Positions 62,814-64,000 of a DNA stretch of 64,000 nucleotides are shown piece after piece. The position numbers were made by a program, and so were the translations under genes. Numbering within the stretch: position 1 is the first letter of the stretch; every line of letters starts with the position of its first letter. The DNA comes from Salipaludibacillus daqingensis (GTDB lineage: Bacteria > Bacillota > Bacilli > Bacillales > Salisediminibacteriaceae): the NCBI RefSeq assembly GCF_029891575.1, contig NZ_JARZHF010000009.1, forward strand, positions 1-64,000. Direction: 5' to 3'. The notes beneath the pieces are model-generated. The model saw only the letters and a list, made by a program, of their open reading frames with translations. It was not told the DNA's origin and made no database searches.

Positions 62814-62828
62814 TATGATTCACTCTCC

Positions 62829-63992
62829 TTAACCTACTACCTTTTGTCCCATCACATATGTCTGAACAACACTTAAATCTTCTGATAACACACAGAAATC
62901 CGCATCTTTCCCTTCCATTAAACTACCTTTACGGTCATCAATTCCTAATTGTTTAGCTGGATTGAATGACGCCATTTGAACGGCCTCTCGTAAAGAACAT
63001 CCTGTAAAATCCATCATATTTTTAACTGCTTCATTCATTTTTACGATACTACCAGCTAGCGTTCCATCTGCTAAAACTGCTCGATCTTTACTAACGAAAA
63101 CTTTTTGCCCTGCTAAGGAATACTCTCCTTCTTCTAAACCTTTTGCTCTCATCGAATCCGTAACAATAATCATTCGATCGTTTCCTTTTGTTTTATAAGC
63201 AAGCTTGACCATTGGAGGAGATACGTGGATTCCATCTACAATGATCTCTGTCATTAACTCATCATGTAGCATCGCGCCACCTGCAACACCAATATCCCGG
63301 TGATGGGCGCCTCTCATTCCATTAAACAAATGCGTTACATGATTCATTCCATCATTAATAGCATCAAGTATTTGTTCATACGTTGCATCAGAATGGCCAA
63401 TCGAAGCAATGACGTTTTGCTTCCTAAGTTCTTTAATAAGATCCCCATTTTTATCTTCTTCAGGTGCCATCGTCACAAGTTTGATCAATCCTCCACTTAC
63501 CCTTTGATAGTCATTAAAGGTCGCAACGGATGCCTGTTTGATATATTCCACCGGTTGAGCACCTGCCCGTTTTTTTGAAATGAATGGCCCTTCCAGATGA
63601 ACTCCAACAATCTCAGCACCAGCTGTATTTTTTTCGTTACAAGCTTTTACAGCTTGTAACGCATTTATTTTTTCACTATTTGATTGAGTTATTGTTGTAG
63701 CTAAAAAAGATGTTGTTCCTTCTTTAGGAAGAGATTCTTTCATCGTTTCGATCGCCTCCACAGTTCCATCCATCACATCCGCTCCAGCTACGCCATGAAT
63801 ATGAACATCGATAAAGCCCGGTACGATATGAACAGGTTCTGAAAACACAATTTTTTCATGTATTCTTTGCTGGATTTCTTCATCAAATGGTTGGATCCCG
63901 TAGATTTTTCCAGCATCAACTGAAACAATAGGATTTTTCACTATTCCTTTTTCACTAATCAATGTCGCATTTTCAAATTGGTAAGTATGCAT
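62829..63992 (-). CDS. nagA: N-acetylglucosamine-6-phosphate deacetylase
   Basis: A 387-residue amidohydrolase. Metal and substrate residues are seen in PGFIDVHIHGVAGADVMDG, HLEGPFIS, IGHSDA, HVTHLFNGMRGAHHR and the catalytic Asp in VTDSMRAKG. It removes acetate from GlcNAc-6-phosphate, supplying NagB. GGAAGG stands just before the ATG at the window edge, so the gene is complete. A regulator (nagR) usually follows in bacilli; here nagB is followed by a terminator. Confidence 0.95.
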   Translation of the reverse strand: MHTYQFENATLISEKGIVKNPIVSVDAGKIYGIQPFDEEIQQRIHEKIVFSEPVHIVPGFIDVHIHGVAGADVMDGTVEAIETMKESLPKEGTTSFLATTITQSNSEKINALQAVKACNEKNTAGAEIVGVHLEGPFISKKRAGAQPVEYIKQASVATFNDYQRVSGGLIKLVTMAPEEDKNGDLIKELRKQNVIASIGHSDATYEQILDAINDGMNHVTHLFNGMRGAHHRDIGVAGGAMLHDELMTEIIVDGIHVSPPMVKLAYKTKGNDRMIIVTDSMRAKGLEEGEYSLAGQKVFVSKDRAVLADGTLAGSIVKMNEAVKNMMDFTGCSLREAVQMASFNPAKQLGIDDRKGSLMEGKDADFCVLSEDLSVVQTYVMGQKVVG

Positions 63993-64000
63993 AACCTTCC

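Overview
The window looks like chromosome of a low-GC, endospore-forming, salt-tolerant member of the Bacillaceae. The evidence is the 5' end of a Bacillus-type 16S rRNA, the conserved acpS-ydcC-alr-ndoAI-ndoA-rsbRSTUVW-sigB-rsbX-tex-sprT order known from Bacillus subtilis, sporulation-linked genes (cmpA, a ydcC-like lipoprotein) and two glycine-betaine type uptake systems (OpuA, BCCT). Proteins are rich in Asp/Glu and many lipoproteins carry Asn/Glu-rich linkers, as in moderately halophilic relatives. No prophage, insertion sequence or CRISPR array was seen.

Layout. 1-1600: 16S start preceded by an 11-gene tRNA cluster, all on the minus strand, with a near-consensus sigma-A promoter. 1.6-15.4 kb: general stress (SigB) block, toxin-antitoxin pair, alanine racemase, NAD(P)HX repair and AcpS, mostly minus strand, with a sigma-B type autoregulatory promoter at the rsbU/rsbV junction. 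15.5-25.3 kb: rhomboid protease, Fur-controlled ferric iron ABC importer, ba3-type cytochrome oxidase and MgtE. 25.5-32.2 kb: arginine/proline catabolism (rocF, putB, rocD, rocA) with divergent activator RocR, a sigma-54 promoter and two palindromic upstream sites. 32.3-34.3 kb: ECF sigma factor SigX with its anti-sigma factor. 34.4-38.5 kb: GbsR-type repressor and opuA operon. 38.6-41.8 kb: TPP-riboswitch-controlled thiazole genes, including a ThiE-ThiS fusion. 41.8-50.5 kb: envelope proteins, an ion channel with an odd filter, a lipoprotein, flavin reductase, a cadC-cadA efflux operon whose cadA has an in-frame TGA, and CsaA. 50.5-55.6 kb: BCCT transporter with an octapeptide-repeat tail, a 53-bp tandem repeat array, a second SigX-like ECF/anti-sigma pair and a crcB pair. 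55.7-58 kb: c-di-GMP-I riboswitch and a Jag-N/FapA protein. 58-64 kb: sucrose-type PTS with LacI regulator, cold shock protein and nagA-nagB.

Together these suggest a soil or saline-habitat bacterium that imports betaine, degrades arginine and proline to glutamate, and senses envelope stress through two related ECF sigma factors. The observation most worth pursuing is cadA: the first Cys of its N-terminal metal-binding CxxC motif is TGA, and a small GC-rich hairpin with G at the start of its loop follows 17 bases later. This is what a bacterial selenocysteine insertion site looks like, but a fresh nonsense mutation followed by internal restart is the simpler explanation. All assignments come from reading the sequence; no database search was run.
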